Shown: positions 47,601-58,593, numbered from the stretch's first letter. The stretch: DNA of 64,000 nt from Dendrophyllia cribrosa (GCA_024195265.1 JAJLRJ010000010.1:25343676-25407675), one strand, 5' to 3'. Notes: generated by a model not told the origin, from the letters alone. A program made the numbers and translations.

Positions 47601-48981
47601 CTTTGGTATTACACACAGGCTGCCGTGTTGTTGTTTGCAGACAGGATTAAATAAATGTGTTTGCATAAATAGAAAGCTCATTCTCAAAGGAAAGGAACTT
47701 TTTTTACCTCCATGAATGACTTTGACTATAAACAAATTCACAGTTTATGGTTGAGTTTCAGTTTTTATTTATTACACACTATGTACAAAAAATTAATTAG
47801 GTAGAAATACAGGAAATACGTTTACATAAGTAGGGAAGAATAGACACATTTTTAGAGAAACCATACAAAATGTGACCCTCCATGGGAAAACAGGGAAAAT
47901 GGTGAATGCATGGGCACGCGTGTCCTGTCACAGCACATGTGTCATGTCATGGATATGCACGTATTTATTAAGCAATTCAAAGAGTGTCACGGTAGCTGTT
48001 GTTTGGCATGCTAAAGCTTTTGTTTCATGTAGCGTGTTAAATGGCACGACTAACATGCAATGTAACACGCATGCAAGAAGGCCTGCGTGCAATGTGGCAC
48101 GCATGTGATGAGGCTTACCAAGCTGTTTAAAACGGGTGAAACTGAATGGCTGAATGGCTTGTCAATTATTCCGAACAGATGGACATGAACGGATGAACGG
48201 CTCATAAAAAATTTTGAATGGATGGTCATGAACGGGTGAACAGCTTGTTAATTATTCCGAACGGATAGCCACGAATGGCTGAATGGCTTATGAAAAATTT
48301 CAAACGAACAGCTATGAATGGCTGAACGGTTAATGAAAGTTTTGAACTGATAGAACTTTCATGCCCACATGGCAGACAGAAAATTTCTTCTGCAACGCTT
48401 AATAAACGCAGACTACATATTAATACAATGACTGAATAAGAAAAATAACTTGAAGAGCAAAACAAAACAAGCGAACTCTGTTGAACTCATTGAAGCATGA
48501 CTGCAACTCCTTGCCGACGTCAACATTTGCATACGAGTTACAAAACATTGTGACAGGTAACGCAACAACGCCACGCTGTATCAATCAATTTGACAGAAGG
48601 GCGCGTTGTCGTGGCAGTGCTTTTGAAAAGGATTTGCTAATTCATTTGCACAACTGTCTGAAAATTTACACCTAAATCAATGCTCCTTTGTTTTGACACC
48701 AACAGAAGTGGTCCAAGGGAAAAGTCAGAGACAAGCTGAACAACTTGGTTCTCTTTGACAAAGCCACCTATGACAAGCTGTACAAGGAAGTTCCCAGCTA
48801 CCGGCTCATCACTCCCTCTGTTGTGTCTGAAAGGCTGAAGATCCGAGGCTCCCTGGCCCGTCGAGGACTTGAGGAACTTCAATCCAAGGGCCTCATCAAA
48901 GAAGTGTCTAAGCACCACGCTCAGCTAATTTACACCCGGGCAACAAAAGGCAATGAGGGACAAGAGGGTGCTCCTCAGTGA
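44666..48981 (+). CDS. RPS25: Ribosomal protein eS25, spliced
   Basis: Small-subunit ribosomal protein near the head and E site, required for several IRES-driven translation events in animals. Exons: ATG alone at 44666-44668, 45936-46013 ([16 protein letters not shown] then [10 protein letters not shown]) and 48706-48981 ([20 protein letters not shown] then winged-helix blocks [32 protein letters not shown] and QLIYTRAT). Total 118 residues, normal for the family. The one-codon first exon followed by GTGGGTG and a TOP pyrimidine tract is the usual architecture of this gene; the exon-1 placement is inferred, exons 2 and 3 are certain. Phase is 0 at both introns. The gene diverges from ASCC2. 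Confidence 0.93.
44890..45535. mobile_element. Internally expanded AACCCTTT MITE in RPS25 intron 1
   Basis: Begins AACCCTTTAACTCGTGCCTG and ends TTCTGGGAGTGAAAGAGTT, the family ends. Between them lie four to five diverged copies of the roughly 105-bp module (ACAGGAAAGTACTGCTC, GGATTTCATCCACAGACT). About three times the length of single-unit copies. Confidence 0.7.
46014..48705 (+). other. RPS25 intron 2 (2.7 kb)
   Basis: Holds a GTGACCCTCCATGGG AAAACAGGG repeat near 47873 (also at 11366) and a degenerate tandem block at 48138-48340. Ribosomal protein introns often host snoRNAs; I looked for paired C/D or H/ACA boxes and found no convincing set. Confidence 0.5.
48138..48340. repeat. Degenerate tandem repeat with GAATGGCTGAATGGCT
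   Basis: About three to four diverged units of roughly 58 bases containing GAACGGCTGAATGGCTT, CAATTATTCCGAACGGAT and ATAAAAAATTTTGAATGG variants, in RPS25 intron 2. Confidence 0.65.
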
Positions 48982-48996
48982 TGTGAATAATGAGTA

Positions 48997-49002
48997 AATA
49001 AA
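48997..49002 (+). terminator. Polyadenylation signal of RPS25
   Basis: AATAAA 16 bases after the stop codon, consistent with the very short 3' UTRs of ribosomal protein genes. Confidence 0.75.
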
Positions 49003-49202
49003 CAATATTTCATATTGACATTTCTCTGATATGTTATCATTTGTGTTGTTGTTTATAATCTCTTGTCGGAGACGTTGTTGGCAGTCCCTTTTTGGATTAT
49101 TGAGTGAGTAAGCTTATTACATCAGCAAACAGAGGTCATGCAAGAGAGCACAGACATGCAGTAAATTAGTGTGTTTTTCCAACCCTCCTCTAACCTTGTT
49201 CC

Positions 49203-49596
49203 TTAAAGGGACACTGTCACCTATTTTTAGTATCACTTTGAAAAGCCAAAAAAACATATTTGTTTCAATGGAAACCTTAAAATAATGGTCCAGTTTTGTT
49301 AACAAATACTCTATCAGTACACAGAAACTAGTAATTGTTATCTTTGGCTGCGGATGGCCAGGATGGAAAAGGATTGCAACTTGAAAAAATTGGCCAATTT
49401 TTTCAAGTTCCTCCCAAGAGTCATGGAAAAATCGCAGAAAAACTTATAATGGTTTGTTCTTCCTTGAAGAAATCACTTGATATTATCTTCTTGGTGTTCT
49501 AAAAGCAATTTTATGTTTGAGCAAAGGTACTTTGTCATATATTTAGTGTATTTTGACCAAAACATGTAGCAAAATCTGTGTGACAATGCCCTTTAA
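49203..49596. mobile_element. TTAA MITE with AGGGACACTGTCAC ends
   Basis: Left end AGGGACACTGTCAC and right end GTGTGACAATGCCCT are imperfect inverted repeats with TTAA at 49203-49206 and 49593-49596. No coding capacity. Downstream of RPS25. Confidence 0.65.
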
Positions 49597-52500
49597 TCAC
49601 ATGTGGTTATCTCTCCCACTCTACTTTCAAAAAGGGACTGCTAGCAGGATTATTAGATGGGTATCAACAGCATCAAAGAAGTGTCCACAGGCTTCATTGC
49701 CTTTTTCTCTCCCACTCCCCAGTTCACTTTAATCCCATATCCCCACCCAGTAACTATCTGTAACTTTGTCCAGACACCAGCTCTGGTCTGTGACAGTGGG
49801 TTATGTTATGCATGTCATTTGTTTGTAACAGGCTTTTGTATAGCCTGTGTACGGCCATCCCCTCTCCTCAAGGAAAATCAGAGAAGACCCCTTCTCCGAT
49901 TTTCCTTGAGGAGCAGGGGCAGCTGTATGCAGGCGAAATATCATACACATGTAGGACAATGGGTTACACGTGCATTACACATCTCGGTTAATTTCCTTAC
50001 TGTTCTGTGCAAAATGACGACTAAATTGAAGGTTTTGTGGAGATCCTGAGCACGCAATTGCTGTGATTCTGGGTAGTTGGAGGCTTGTCAAGCCATGTTT
50101 TTGTTGCCTCAGAAAACGGTGTTCAGATAGAGAACAAAGGAAAAATGGGGTGCATGAAAAAAGAATACGAGTGATGAAGTTGGGCGCGAGAGAGAGGATT
50201 CGCTCCATCCCCCTCTACCCAATCTCTTCTTTACTTTCTGCTTGCAATATTAACTAATATTTCTCATTCGCACACTGTTTTTCATAATCTTAACACCTGG
50301 AACATGCTTGCTGCGCATCAAACTTACTGGTTTGTGACGTCTTCGTCCCGTCACCAGAACCAGCTAGGTCTATAGTTTATTTATTCACCCCTCCCTCTCG
50401 TTTCATTTATTTAATTATTTTGGTTTTTTTTTTTTTTTTTGGGGGGGGGGGGGGGGGGGAGATTTCCCATATAAAAGTGACCAAAATGCTCAAGGGGTTA
50501 AATTCGTTCAAAATGTGATTTTTATACCTTTCAAGATGTTCAGTTCAGTAATGTTCCATGTAGATGCACAAACAGGCTGTCAAAGCAACCCTACGATCTG
50601 CGCGGTATGACAAACACAAAAAGTAATAGTCTGTCCGTTGGGGCAGTATGCAGCTCTTACAAGGTCTTTGCTGAGAAAACAATAGAACAAACAACACAAC
50701 AATGAACCCTAGCCCTGAAAACAATAGAGCTGCGTGATATACAGGTCCAATGAAATTAGAGGTTGTAAAGAGCTGCGTGGTATCTGTGTCCGTTGACGGT
50801 CTGTTAATTGTATGCATGTATTTAATGACAAGTTCTGTACAGACCGTAAAAGTAATAACGGTCTGTGAACTGCATCTCATTATACAGGCTACATCTGAAG
50901 CAAGCAGCCTATAAAAATGCATGTATGCCTCGTTCAAAAATGTGTACAGGGGAAACAGGCTATACATGCATGTATAACTCGTTCTAAAAACGTGTGTAGG
51001 GGGACGTTACAGTCGAAAGAAGCAGCCTATACTGTATCAGTGCATCTATATTGGACAAACCTTGTTCAGTTTTATAATGTCCTTAGTGTTTGCTACTGGG
51101 ATACCTTTTAGATTAACCCATTGACTCCTAGAAATTGCGCAGAAAATAGTAATTTGAAGCCATTAATGCCGTTTTCTGACTGCTGTGGAGGCAAATTGCA
51201 AGCAAACTTTCCAAAATGTTGTTTGCAACATAAAAGCTAAGCTTCCTTTCCTTTCTGGGTCAAACAAATCAACTTTTGGTTTCGGGCATGCGCACAAAGC
51301 AAAATTTTGAGAAAAAGCATAATAAGCTTGACTTTTCTTCATCTTCTTTTTACTCCCCGTTCTTTTTCGTTCTCATTTAATTTTTTTCCCTCGTCAGTGT
51401 TGGCCTTCCATCACTGTTTCTTTATCTCCTTAGGGGAGAAGAGGGCTGCTGTTGGCCTTTCACTAGACTATTTATGTAGTAAAAGTTTCCCAGAAAACGC
51501 TGAAAAAGGTGAAATTTTTTAACAAGAATTGACAAATGGTAGGAATACCAGATTTTCCTTCTATTTTGCCAGTCAAATCTGACAGGTTTTTCGCGTGTAT
51601 CCCTTGCCCAATTCAGGAGATCTCTCTCATTTGACCTCTTTTTGAAAGATTTCTTCCTTCTGCGTGAGTTAGTTACTAAAGACATCTTTTATTATAAAAA
51701 GCAATGACGTCACAAATGGCAGAAGGAACGTGGTTCCGTCACGGGCGGATTCGGGCATTTGAGGTGCCGAATGGGTTGAAGAAAGTATAGGAATAATGTC
51801 ATTGCTTTCTGATACTCAGTGCAAGTAGAACGTTTTTCATGCAACCAACTTCTTAACTTTGAAACCTCTAACGGATAAAATAAATTGGAAGTACGCCCGT
51901 TTAGGGGTTCTTTTAAAGATTTCGATTTTTAACGAGTATCCCTGTCACTCATTGTACGTAGGATTACCCCAGGATATTTGGCAGTCAACATGATCCAAGA
52001 CAAGAAATCAGATCTCGTGTAAAACAACTACGCAAGGAATTGACATATCCTTAATACCAGTGCAACCTGCACAATTTTCATCGGACCAAGCGCTCCAACG
52101 GACAAATGTGCACCACAGGGTAACCACTAGCCTGCGTAGCTGGCGGTTTTTTTGCGCACGATGCTGAATTCGCGGGCGGTGAAGCCGCGAGAATTCGCGC
52201 GAGGCGGCTTCGCCGCTCGCGAATTCAGCATCGCGCGCAAAAAAACCGCCAGCTATGCAGGCTAGGAAACCACCTTCTAAAGAGACCTCTTTCCAAAAAT
52301 TTCAGCTGGTGTTAAAAAGAAGCTTTGTTTTGTTTGGAGAATTTAAATTTTCAAAGTCAACGATCGCATAAAAGCGCAAATAACTGACGAATGAACGAAG
52401 CGAATTTGACGTTTAAATTGCTTCAAGGATTATGAAACATCGTGGAGGTGTTTTCATTTTCTTTGGCAACTGTAAGCAATTGCTTTACTAAATGCGGTTT

Positions 52501-52709
52501 AGGATGTTACTTTGAAACACTGAACAATATTTTAATATTGTTCAGTGTTAATATTGTTGCAGATTATCAGATGCCTGATAAACTGCAGAGATTAAATGTG
52601 ATATTATCTTTAAAATATAACTTCATGGTCATATTACCCTTTCGATTGTTAAATATTTGCATTAAAGTTAAGAAATTTTAAATGCTCTCTGAATTTGATT
52701 TGAAACAGG
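49597..52709. other. Spacer between RPS25 and Polinton, no gene recognised
   Basis: Contains an inverted CCTCAAGGAAAATCAGAGAAG / CTTCTCCGATTTTCCTTGAGG near 49866-49913, a T17-G19 run at 50424-50459, two diverged copies of a roughly 60-bp TGCATGTATGCCTCGTTC unit at 50915-51000, and the palindrome at 52128-52264. Open frames here show no conserved motif. Confidence 0.55.
52128..52264. mobile_element. 137-bp near-perfect palindrome (fold-back MITE)
   Basis: TAGCCTGCGTAGCTGGCGG followed by TTTTTTTGCGC and GATGCTGAATTCGCG is repeated in inverse orientation on the right, ending CCGCCAGCTATGCAGGCTA. The centre is GGCGGTGAAGCCGC / GCGGCTTCGCCGC. Same terminal sequence as 28294-28420. Confidence 0.85.
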
Positions 52710-52782
52710 AGTAGTATAAGAGTTGGCGGTACTAGATCAGTTTTGCAAAACTGATCTGATACCAAGCCAACTCTATACTACT
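52710..52782. repeat. Terminal palindrome, probable Polinton left end
   Basis: AGTAGTATAAGAGTTGGCGG is mirrored as CCAAGCCAACTCTATACTACT around a perfect centre GATCAGTTTTGCAAAACTGATC. Arms are about 36 bases with few mismatches. Position and AG start suggest the transposon terminus; the partner repeat and the 6-bp duplication (AACAGG on this side) cannot be tested here. Confidence 0.6.
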
Positions 52783-52783
52783 T

Positions 52784-52996
52784 ACCATATAATGGTAAAA
52801 AATAAAATGGAAATATTAAATGCAATAATCAATTAAAAATATTAAATGGAAAAATCAAATGAAACTATATGTTAATTAAAACAAAGTGCGTTTATTTTAT
52901 TGTGTGATTCCACATAATAGAATCCTTTGCGTGACACAATTCTCGGAAACACAGGAAGTCTACACAGGATTAAATTAAGGAAAGTTATTTTTTGAT
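52784..52996 (-). other. AT-rich terminal region of Polinton
   Basis: Noncoding sequence between the terminal palindrome and the PolB stop. Contains several ATTAAATGGAAA-like phrases. Likely terminal-repeat sequence, since PolB usually lies close to one end. Confidence 0.45.
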
Positions 52997-53559
52997 TTAA
53001 TTCTTTTTTATTTTATAATGTCCATAAGCATATGAATTTATACCATCATCTGATATATACCTTTTATCATCGAAGCAGCTGAGTGATATTTTGTTGATTT
53101 CATATGTTCCAAGCTGATGAGTTTGGCTTCTTATTGTTTTCATTTTGTGATGCATCTGTTTATTTCCTAATAACGTTTCTTTATAATCTTGATGCTTGAT
53201 ATTATTTTTGATAATATTCTTTTTGATTCCCTTAGCTGTCTTTCCTCCTTTTTGGTTATCTTTTATGTAACTATACATTTTGGATCGCAACCCAACAAAT
53301 TCACAAATAGGAACTCCTGCGGCTTCATCTTTGAATTTACCAATAACTTTTTTATTGGTTTTATCAAAATATTGTGAGCTTTCAGGGTAGTCGCTGTTAT
53401 CAAATTTGTCTTTATCATTCCTAAAATCTTGGTATACATCTTTAGCTTCGATTTCATAAGTCAAGCTGTCGGTGTCAGTGAATAGTAGTCGAGCTTTGTT
53501 TCCATACTGCTGTTTTATATAGTTATAATGAAAATCATACATTAATACCTTACTAAGAT
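52997..53559 (-). pseudogene. polB: PolB fragment 4: C-terminal palm and thumb
   Basis: C-terminal part of protein-primed family B DNA polymerase. It carries motif C (LLFTDTDSLTYEI), whose two aspartates bind catalytic metal, about 20 residues after the frame opens, then thumb sequence ending at TAA near 52997. The frame shifts relative to the preceding segment at about 53557-53565: the upstream frame stops at a TAG while homology continues in this frame. The first ATG of the fragment (53542) is internal and not a real start. Confidence 0.85.
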
Positions 53560-54990
53560 CTAGGATACATATGCCGGCCTGTTTAGGGTTAGTGTTTCTT
53601 TAATCTTATGCACAGCTACAAGGTTTTTATTGAAGATCTTACTGCTTACATATGTTGGTTTAGCTGCCATTTTTACAAGTTTCTTTTCATCAGTTACCAA
53701 TCTTACATCTACTCGCTTTCTGATATTTTCCATTGTTTTACCGAATACGCTGTTGTTCATAAGCTTGAAGAAGTCTTTCTCAAAAGCATTTTTCGCATTG
53801 GTTCTTTTCTGAGTGTTGAAATCAATATATTGCTTCAACCATGCAGACTGATTAAACTCCAATACTCGATGGACTTTGGTTACTTTCAAACCTAGATCAG
53901 TGTATAATTGTAGGTTTCTATAATGTAGCACATACTTTTCTTTGTTTTTCAAAGTTGGGATTAATTTATGTACAAGACCTGTTGATATATTATATTTAGC
54001 TGCTATTTTTTTACAATAATCTGATAGCATGTTTTTGGTTACTTTCACTTTTTCTGGTCCCAATGGATAGTCATTATGAATGTCATGCAACTTTTGGGGA
54101 TATTCCAAGTCAACTTCTAGTATTAAACCTTTTTGGGTGTTTTCATTATATTTGGCTAAATTTATGTTGTTTATCTGCTTTTCTGTCATCCATCTGAAAC
54201 CGCCAGTAGGTAGGTATTGTGACATAGCCCAACCATATAGATTGTTAGCATCCAGATACATTATATACTTTGAGGGCACCTTCTCATCATATGTTTTCAT
54301 GTATTTATTGTTTGCTTTACCATACCTATTGGCAATGTAGCTTATTGCACCACGCATTCCTTTTTCGATAAATTGAAACATGTCAATATCAGTTATAAGT
54401 TCTAATTTGATATCAGTCATTTTAAGCATAGCATCCCAAGACAAACCTGGAGATGTGAAATAATGACATGGATCTAATTTGTAGTATTCTAGACAGGTCT
54501 TTCTAAAGTTTTCAAACACATCAGCTAGCAAAAGGATATCAGATTTAAGATATAAATTATGGTATTCACCCATATTTTGAAGATTGAAGGTATTCCACAC
54601 ATTTTGGGCATGTTTGTAATCTTCATTTGATATATGTTCATCATTCAATATGCTGTAAAATTCTTCTTTTGATGGCAGTTTTTCATTGAACTTTTCAAAG
54701 CTATCCATGAAGTCATATGGATACACTCCTTTTTGTGACATTAAATCAAGTTTCTCACCTTTGAATTTTTTGGAGGTATATTTTAATGCTTCTTTTGGTA
54801 GATTACTTACTAGTTTTTCTAAACTGGAACTCATGAATTGGAAACTGTCAATAAATGTTAGATGATTACCAAGCATGAACGCCATATATTTTTCCATGTT
54901 GTTAGGAATTGCATTGATGTTCATTTGACACTTTTCACCTTTCTTATTTGTATATGTATGCTTCTTGACTATTTCACCAATCTCTTGCAT
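53560..54990 (-). pseudogene. polB: PolB fragment 3: exonuclease end, TPR insertions, motifs A and B
   Basis: 476 codons of protein-primed PolB. Motif A is YLDANNLYGWAMS (catalytic Asp) and motif B is KNAFEKDFFKLMNNSVFGKT. The region before motif A holds the end of the exonuclease domain and the polymerase insertion typical of this family. It begins within a few codons of a frameshift near 54990-55005: the exonuclease II block YDSHF lies in this frame just before the first ATG. It ends at a frameshift-induced TAG at 53560. Confidence 0.88.
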
Positions 54991-55958
54991 TATAAAATGA
55001 CTGTCATAGAGAGATTGTGAAATATAACCGGTATCTTATCAGTTAATCGGAAGTTAATATTACAATCTTGATGCGCTGATCCTCTATACTTGCCAGTTAT
55101 ATGACAATGATCTCGAACTCGAATATCTTTCTCTGTATGCTTTTTATCACATATATGGCATTTATCAGCTTTTTGGAATTCTTCTTCATCCTTTTTTGTC
55201 ATTTTTAATGGTTTGTTAAAATATCTTTTATTCATATTACGACAATATTTAACTTCTTCTAATATAGCTTCCATAAATTTGTTAACAGCTTTTTCACCTC
55301 TATAGATCTGTATTGGTTTACTATATTTATCATCATAACAGCATACAACCTTATAACCATAACCACAATCAGTATGTTTTTGATACGATTCAGTATAGGA
55401 TTTGTCATTGTTTGGCCTGCATCCTTCTATTTTTTCTGTAATAGCTTCAAAATCTGCATAGATGACAAATGGTACAGGTAACTGCTTATGAAAGTTGTTG
55501 AATTTCAATATGTTATTATCCTTTGACGGCATTTTTATGGCTTGTTTTCCATTTATGATGATGCAATTTTCTTTATGATTTAATAATACTCTTTCACTAC
55601 TGAAACATTGTAAACAATACATACAAAAATGCTTTCTATGTTCATGTTTTGTTTGATTGTACATAAATTTATTGAAGTCTTTTATTAATACATAATGTCT
55701 GTTTTCACCTTCTGTTATCAATAATAAATGCATTTGATCTTCAAATTTTTCTTGGGATATGTAAATAGGAAATGGTTGTTTTTCTTCATATCCAAATACA
55801 TTGATATTGATATTATTCTGTTTCTCAATTTTATTATACTGTTTTTGATTGACTGGAAATTCAATTCCTGAGTAATTCAACTTTTCAATAAATTCTTTAT
55901 CACATTTTTTAATTCTCTGTGGGTATTTTTCTTGAGGATTCAAATGTCTGATGTGACA
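54990..55958 (-). pseudogene. polB: PolB fragment 2: N-terminal Zn region and exonuclease I
   Basis: Reads from the insertion point (CHIRHLNPQEKYPQ) through CMYCLQCFS, exonuclease motif I VIYADFEAI (Asp and Glu of the 3'-5' exonuclease) and an HNH/endonuclease-VII-like zinc knuckle CHICDKKHTEKD ... DHCHITGKYRG. It ends at FHNL, where the frame breaks. The first 11 nt (CCATCTAAAAC on the + strand) are one copy of the target duplication made by the insertion at 55970-57411. No native start codon exists here because the true N-terminus lies at 58191. Confidence 0.87.
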
Positions 55959-55969
55959 CCATCTAAAAC

Positions 55970-57411
55970 GAGTGTTATAATTCTGCGAGCCAGCGAGCCA
56001 TGCGAGTCACGGTGCGAGCCACGCGAGTCATGCGAGCCACAGTATAAATGTTAAGAATTTTTATTTCTTACATTCCATTTCCATTTATAAAACCACTACA
56101 ATTTTTTAATAAGATAGTGAGCCCGCCGATATTTTAGCGTGCTGGAAATCCAGGGTCAAATAATTTTCGTAAATATTGAATTAAAAACAATCAGGAACCG
56201 GATAAATTTTACTAAAAATATAAAGGTATGAAGAAAGTACATTGTCGCGTTTTTAGTTTTCTTCCCTAATTTTCATAGTCATTTGCCTGTAATTTCGCCA
56301 GACGGCAAAATTATGTCAGCCAACAATGGCCGCGAATTTTCAAGTTCGAAAGCAATAATTTTAGAACTTCAAATAACACAAAGAAAGTCACACAAACAAT
56401 AAAGAACAACGATAACTCAAGAATCTCAAGTAGGACAAAGGACAACATTTATTTTACAACGAAAACGCTGACAGAAAACACCGAACATCTACAAAAATAA
56501 ATTCATTGACAAACACGGCATCAAAGCAATTGTTTCAGACTGATAGAAACCTAAGCAACCTTTTCGCATCTTCAGAATAAAATCGAACAAAAATGGCCAC
56601 AACAAATCAACTACTTACATCGAACTGATGATTATTCAGGTACTTAAAGATGAGAGAGGTCAATGTTGAGGCACTAAATCCGATTTGAAACGAAGCGGCG
56701 TGGTAGAAACATTTGCCGTCAGCTGGTGGGTCGAATGCGATCTCAAATCCAGTCTCTGCCACTCTAGTGGCGAGTTTTGAAGAAACACTTGTCTGAGGAA
56801 AGAGGCAACCACATGCGACAGTCAGCCTACTGTCAGAGTTCTGGTAAATTTGATTCACTAAAGAGCAAACCTGTTAAAATTACGCGATTTACTTACCATT
56901 CTTGTCGATTTTCCACGTGGATAGCAATGAGTGACAGCTGTCATTGGATACCCCTACGGTGGAGCCGTATGTTTCATTCTCTCAGAATAAAAAATGATGT
57001 CTTGAACTTAAATAAATTTTATCGAATTGTTTTCAATATTTTTGGCGGATATTGAGCGATTTTAATAGAAAAAAAATTTCTTTAAATAACAAAGAAACAA
57101 AGAACAAGGAAAACATCGCCCAATTGAGCCATCACGAGGAACACTGTAGAGTATTTCAAACTTCGCGCGCCAGCAACAGGGAAAGAGAGAGGACCCTGGG
57201 AGCGAGGTTACTCCGTTTACAAGATGGCGGCTAGGCAAGTCGCAGGTAAAACTCCAGGTGCGGGATGTTTGCTGGTGGAATAATCGACGACCTTCCCGAC
57301 CAATTGAAGAAAAACGGAATTACTCACAAATGGCTCACAGACATGGCTCGCATGACTCGCATGGCTCGCACCGTGGCTCGCGTGGCTCGCTGGCTCGCAG
57401 ATTTCGAAGAC
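55970..57411. mobile_element. Nested TIR element (MULE-like, Pack-type) inside Polinton PolB
   Basis: 1442 bp flanked by an exact 11-bp duplication CCATCTAAAAC (55959-55969 and 57412-57422). Ends are imperfect inverted repeats of about 60 bases (55982-56040 versus 57344-57400), both made of repeated GCGAGCCA / GCGAGTCA octamers. Removing the insert and one duplication restores continuity of the PolB frame. Duplications of 8-11 bp are typical of Mutator-like elements, so MULE-like is the best guess. The interior has no transposase and contains an OTU-like exon and a CCTGGGAGCGAGG phrase. Confidence 0.85.
56619..56870 (-). pseudogene. Captured OTU-protease-like exon
   Basis: An 84-codon open exon in phase 0, bordered by acceptor TTTTAACAG and donor GAT|GTAAGT. 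It encodes FDPPADGKCFYHAASFQIG, the DGxCxY(H)A block of OTU cysteine proteases (Asp and nucleophile Cys of a deubiquitinase-type fold), then helices up to NNHQFD. The histidine of the triad would lie in a later exon that is not evident; a TTTTTGTAG acceptor and an AATAAA follow at lower coordinates. Host-gene capture (Pack-type) or a remnant of a transposon-encoded OTU domain are both possible. Confidence 0.6.
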
Positions 57412-57422
57412 CCATCTAAAAC

Positions 57423-58191
57423 ACTGATTGTCTTCGTTTTTCATGTTGATCAAACCTTTGGCACTATTTCTTAGTTCTTGTGGTAATTTAATGTATGAAG
57501 AGCCTCTCATTGGTTGATATTTTACTATGTTGAGATAATGATTATCAACAGATTGAACAGTCCAACCAGATCCTTCTGAAATCCAAACTGCGATCTTGTT
57601 TAATATGTTTTGCTTTGACACTTGTAGTGATTCAGTGATCTCTAGATTGTTTATGATTGTTTGAACTAGACTGTTGAAATAGGCAGTTTTATACACTGTT
57701 TCTCCATTTGATATTTTTGTAAATGTTACCTTAAGCGTTTCAACGAATTTTAATCCTTTCATTGATGTTAATACACTGATCATATGGTATGCAACAGCCT
57801 TTCTTGTGTTTTGTAGTTGCATTAGTGGGTCTTTGTTGTTTGTTATATCAATTTCATAAGACTTTGTATAGCCTTTAAGAGCTTTGTCTGTTTGCTCTAT
57901 TTTAGTCCTCGGTGCTGGAACTGGTTTAATAGTTCTTGGTGCTGGAACTGGTCTTTTAGTTCTTGGTGCTGGCACTGGTTTGTAATCATCTCTGAACTCA
58001 ATAGGTGGTAAAATGATATTGTCTTCATAGTTTTTAACCATCTCCCTAACAGATTTTCTCGGTGTAGGAACTGGTCTCCTACGTTGTTTTTCGTCATCCA
58101 CAATGATGATTTCAGGCTTTTTATTCTGTTGCTTTAATAGCATTTCAATAAGTTTGGATTTACTAAGTTTTTTAAGATCACTCTTGTTCAT
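57423..58191 (-). pseudogene. polB: PolB fragment 1: N-terminal region with PVPAPRT repeats
   Basis: Starts with a real ATG (MNKSDLKKLSKSKLIEML). Residues about 45-100 contain repeated proline-basic units RPVPTPRK, KPVPAPRTK, RPVPAPRTI and KPVPAPRTK, then the PolB N-terminal domain ending LPQELRNSAKGLINMKNEDN and QCFRW. After FRW the frame runs into the nested element and adds about 65 foreign residues before a stop at 57217. The intact Polinton protein would continue at 55958. Terminal-protein-like function is expected in this N-terminal part of Polinton PolB (inference). Confidence 0.83.
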
Positions 58192-58311
58192 TATATATAC
58201 TATAGTATAGATAATTCCTTAAATAGTTTTAAGTTGGTGTGTTTAAACGTGTTCATGAATTCAAACAATCCAGTTATGAATCATTTGAACAGTATCAGAT
58301 AAAATATATAC

Positions 58312-58566
58312 TCAATCTATATCACGTAACGGATATGTCTGAATTATGAATATAGGTAGTTTGATATTATCCCTATGTTTCTTCGTTTTCAGATGACAGA
58401 ACTTTCCGGCTAGCTTGTAGTTGATATTGTTATTACATGCAAAGCAATACCAAGGCTTATTTAGCATGTAACGATTTTTTGATTCTTTAATAGCTTCTTT
58501 TTTTTCTTCTTCCGTATGATATATAGGAGGTCTTCCTCTTCCTCTCTTAATTTTCTTGTTTTCCAT
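58312..58566 (-). CDS. Small AT-hook / zinc-finger protein
   Basis: 84 residues starting at ATG 58566. An N-terminal AT-hook core RGRGRPPIY (minor-groove binding) is followed by a single finger CFACNNNINYKLAGKFCHLK TKKH, with Cys pair and His spacing fitting C2H2 or C2HC. Highly basic. Probably a DNA-binding accessory protein of the Polinton. No exact family recognised. It looks intact, with 27 bases to the next gene. Confidence 0.7.
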   Translation of the reverse strand: MENKKIKRGRGRPPIYHTEEEKKEAIKESKNRYMLNKPWYCFACNNNINYKLAGKFCHLKTKKHRDNIKLPIFIIQTYPLRDID

Positions 58567-58593
58567 ATATATATACTATATATTATTTTCTCT

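Noticed and set aside
46014..48705. Intronic snoRNA in RPS25
   Set aside because: Searched for C/D and H/ACA box pairs; isolated ATGATG and CTGA strings occur but without a terminal stem or proper spacing.
50545..50967. 140-residue open frame on the - strand
   Set aside because: Crosses a tandem repeat, lacks conserved motifs and has no splice or promoter support.
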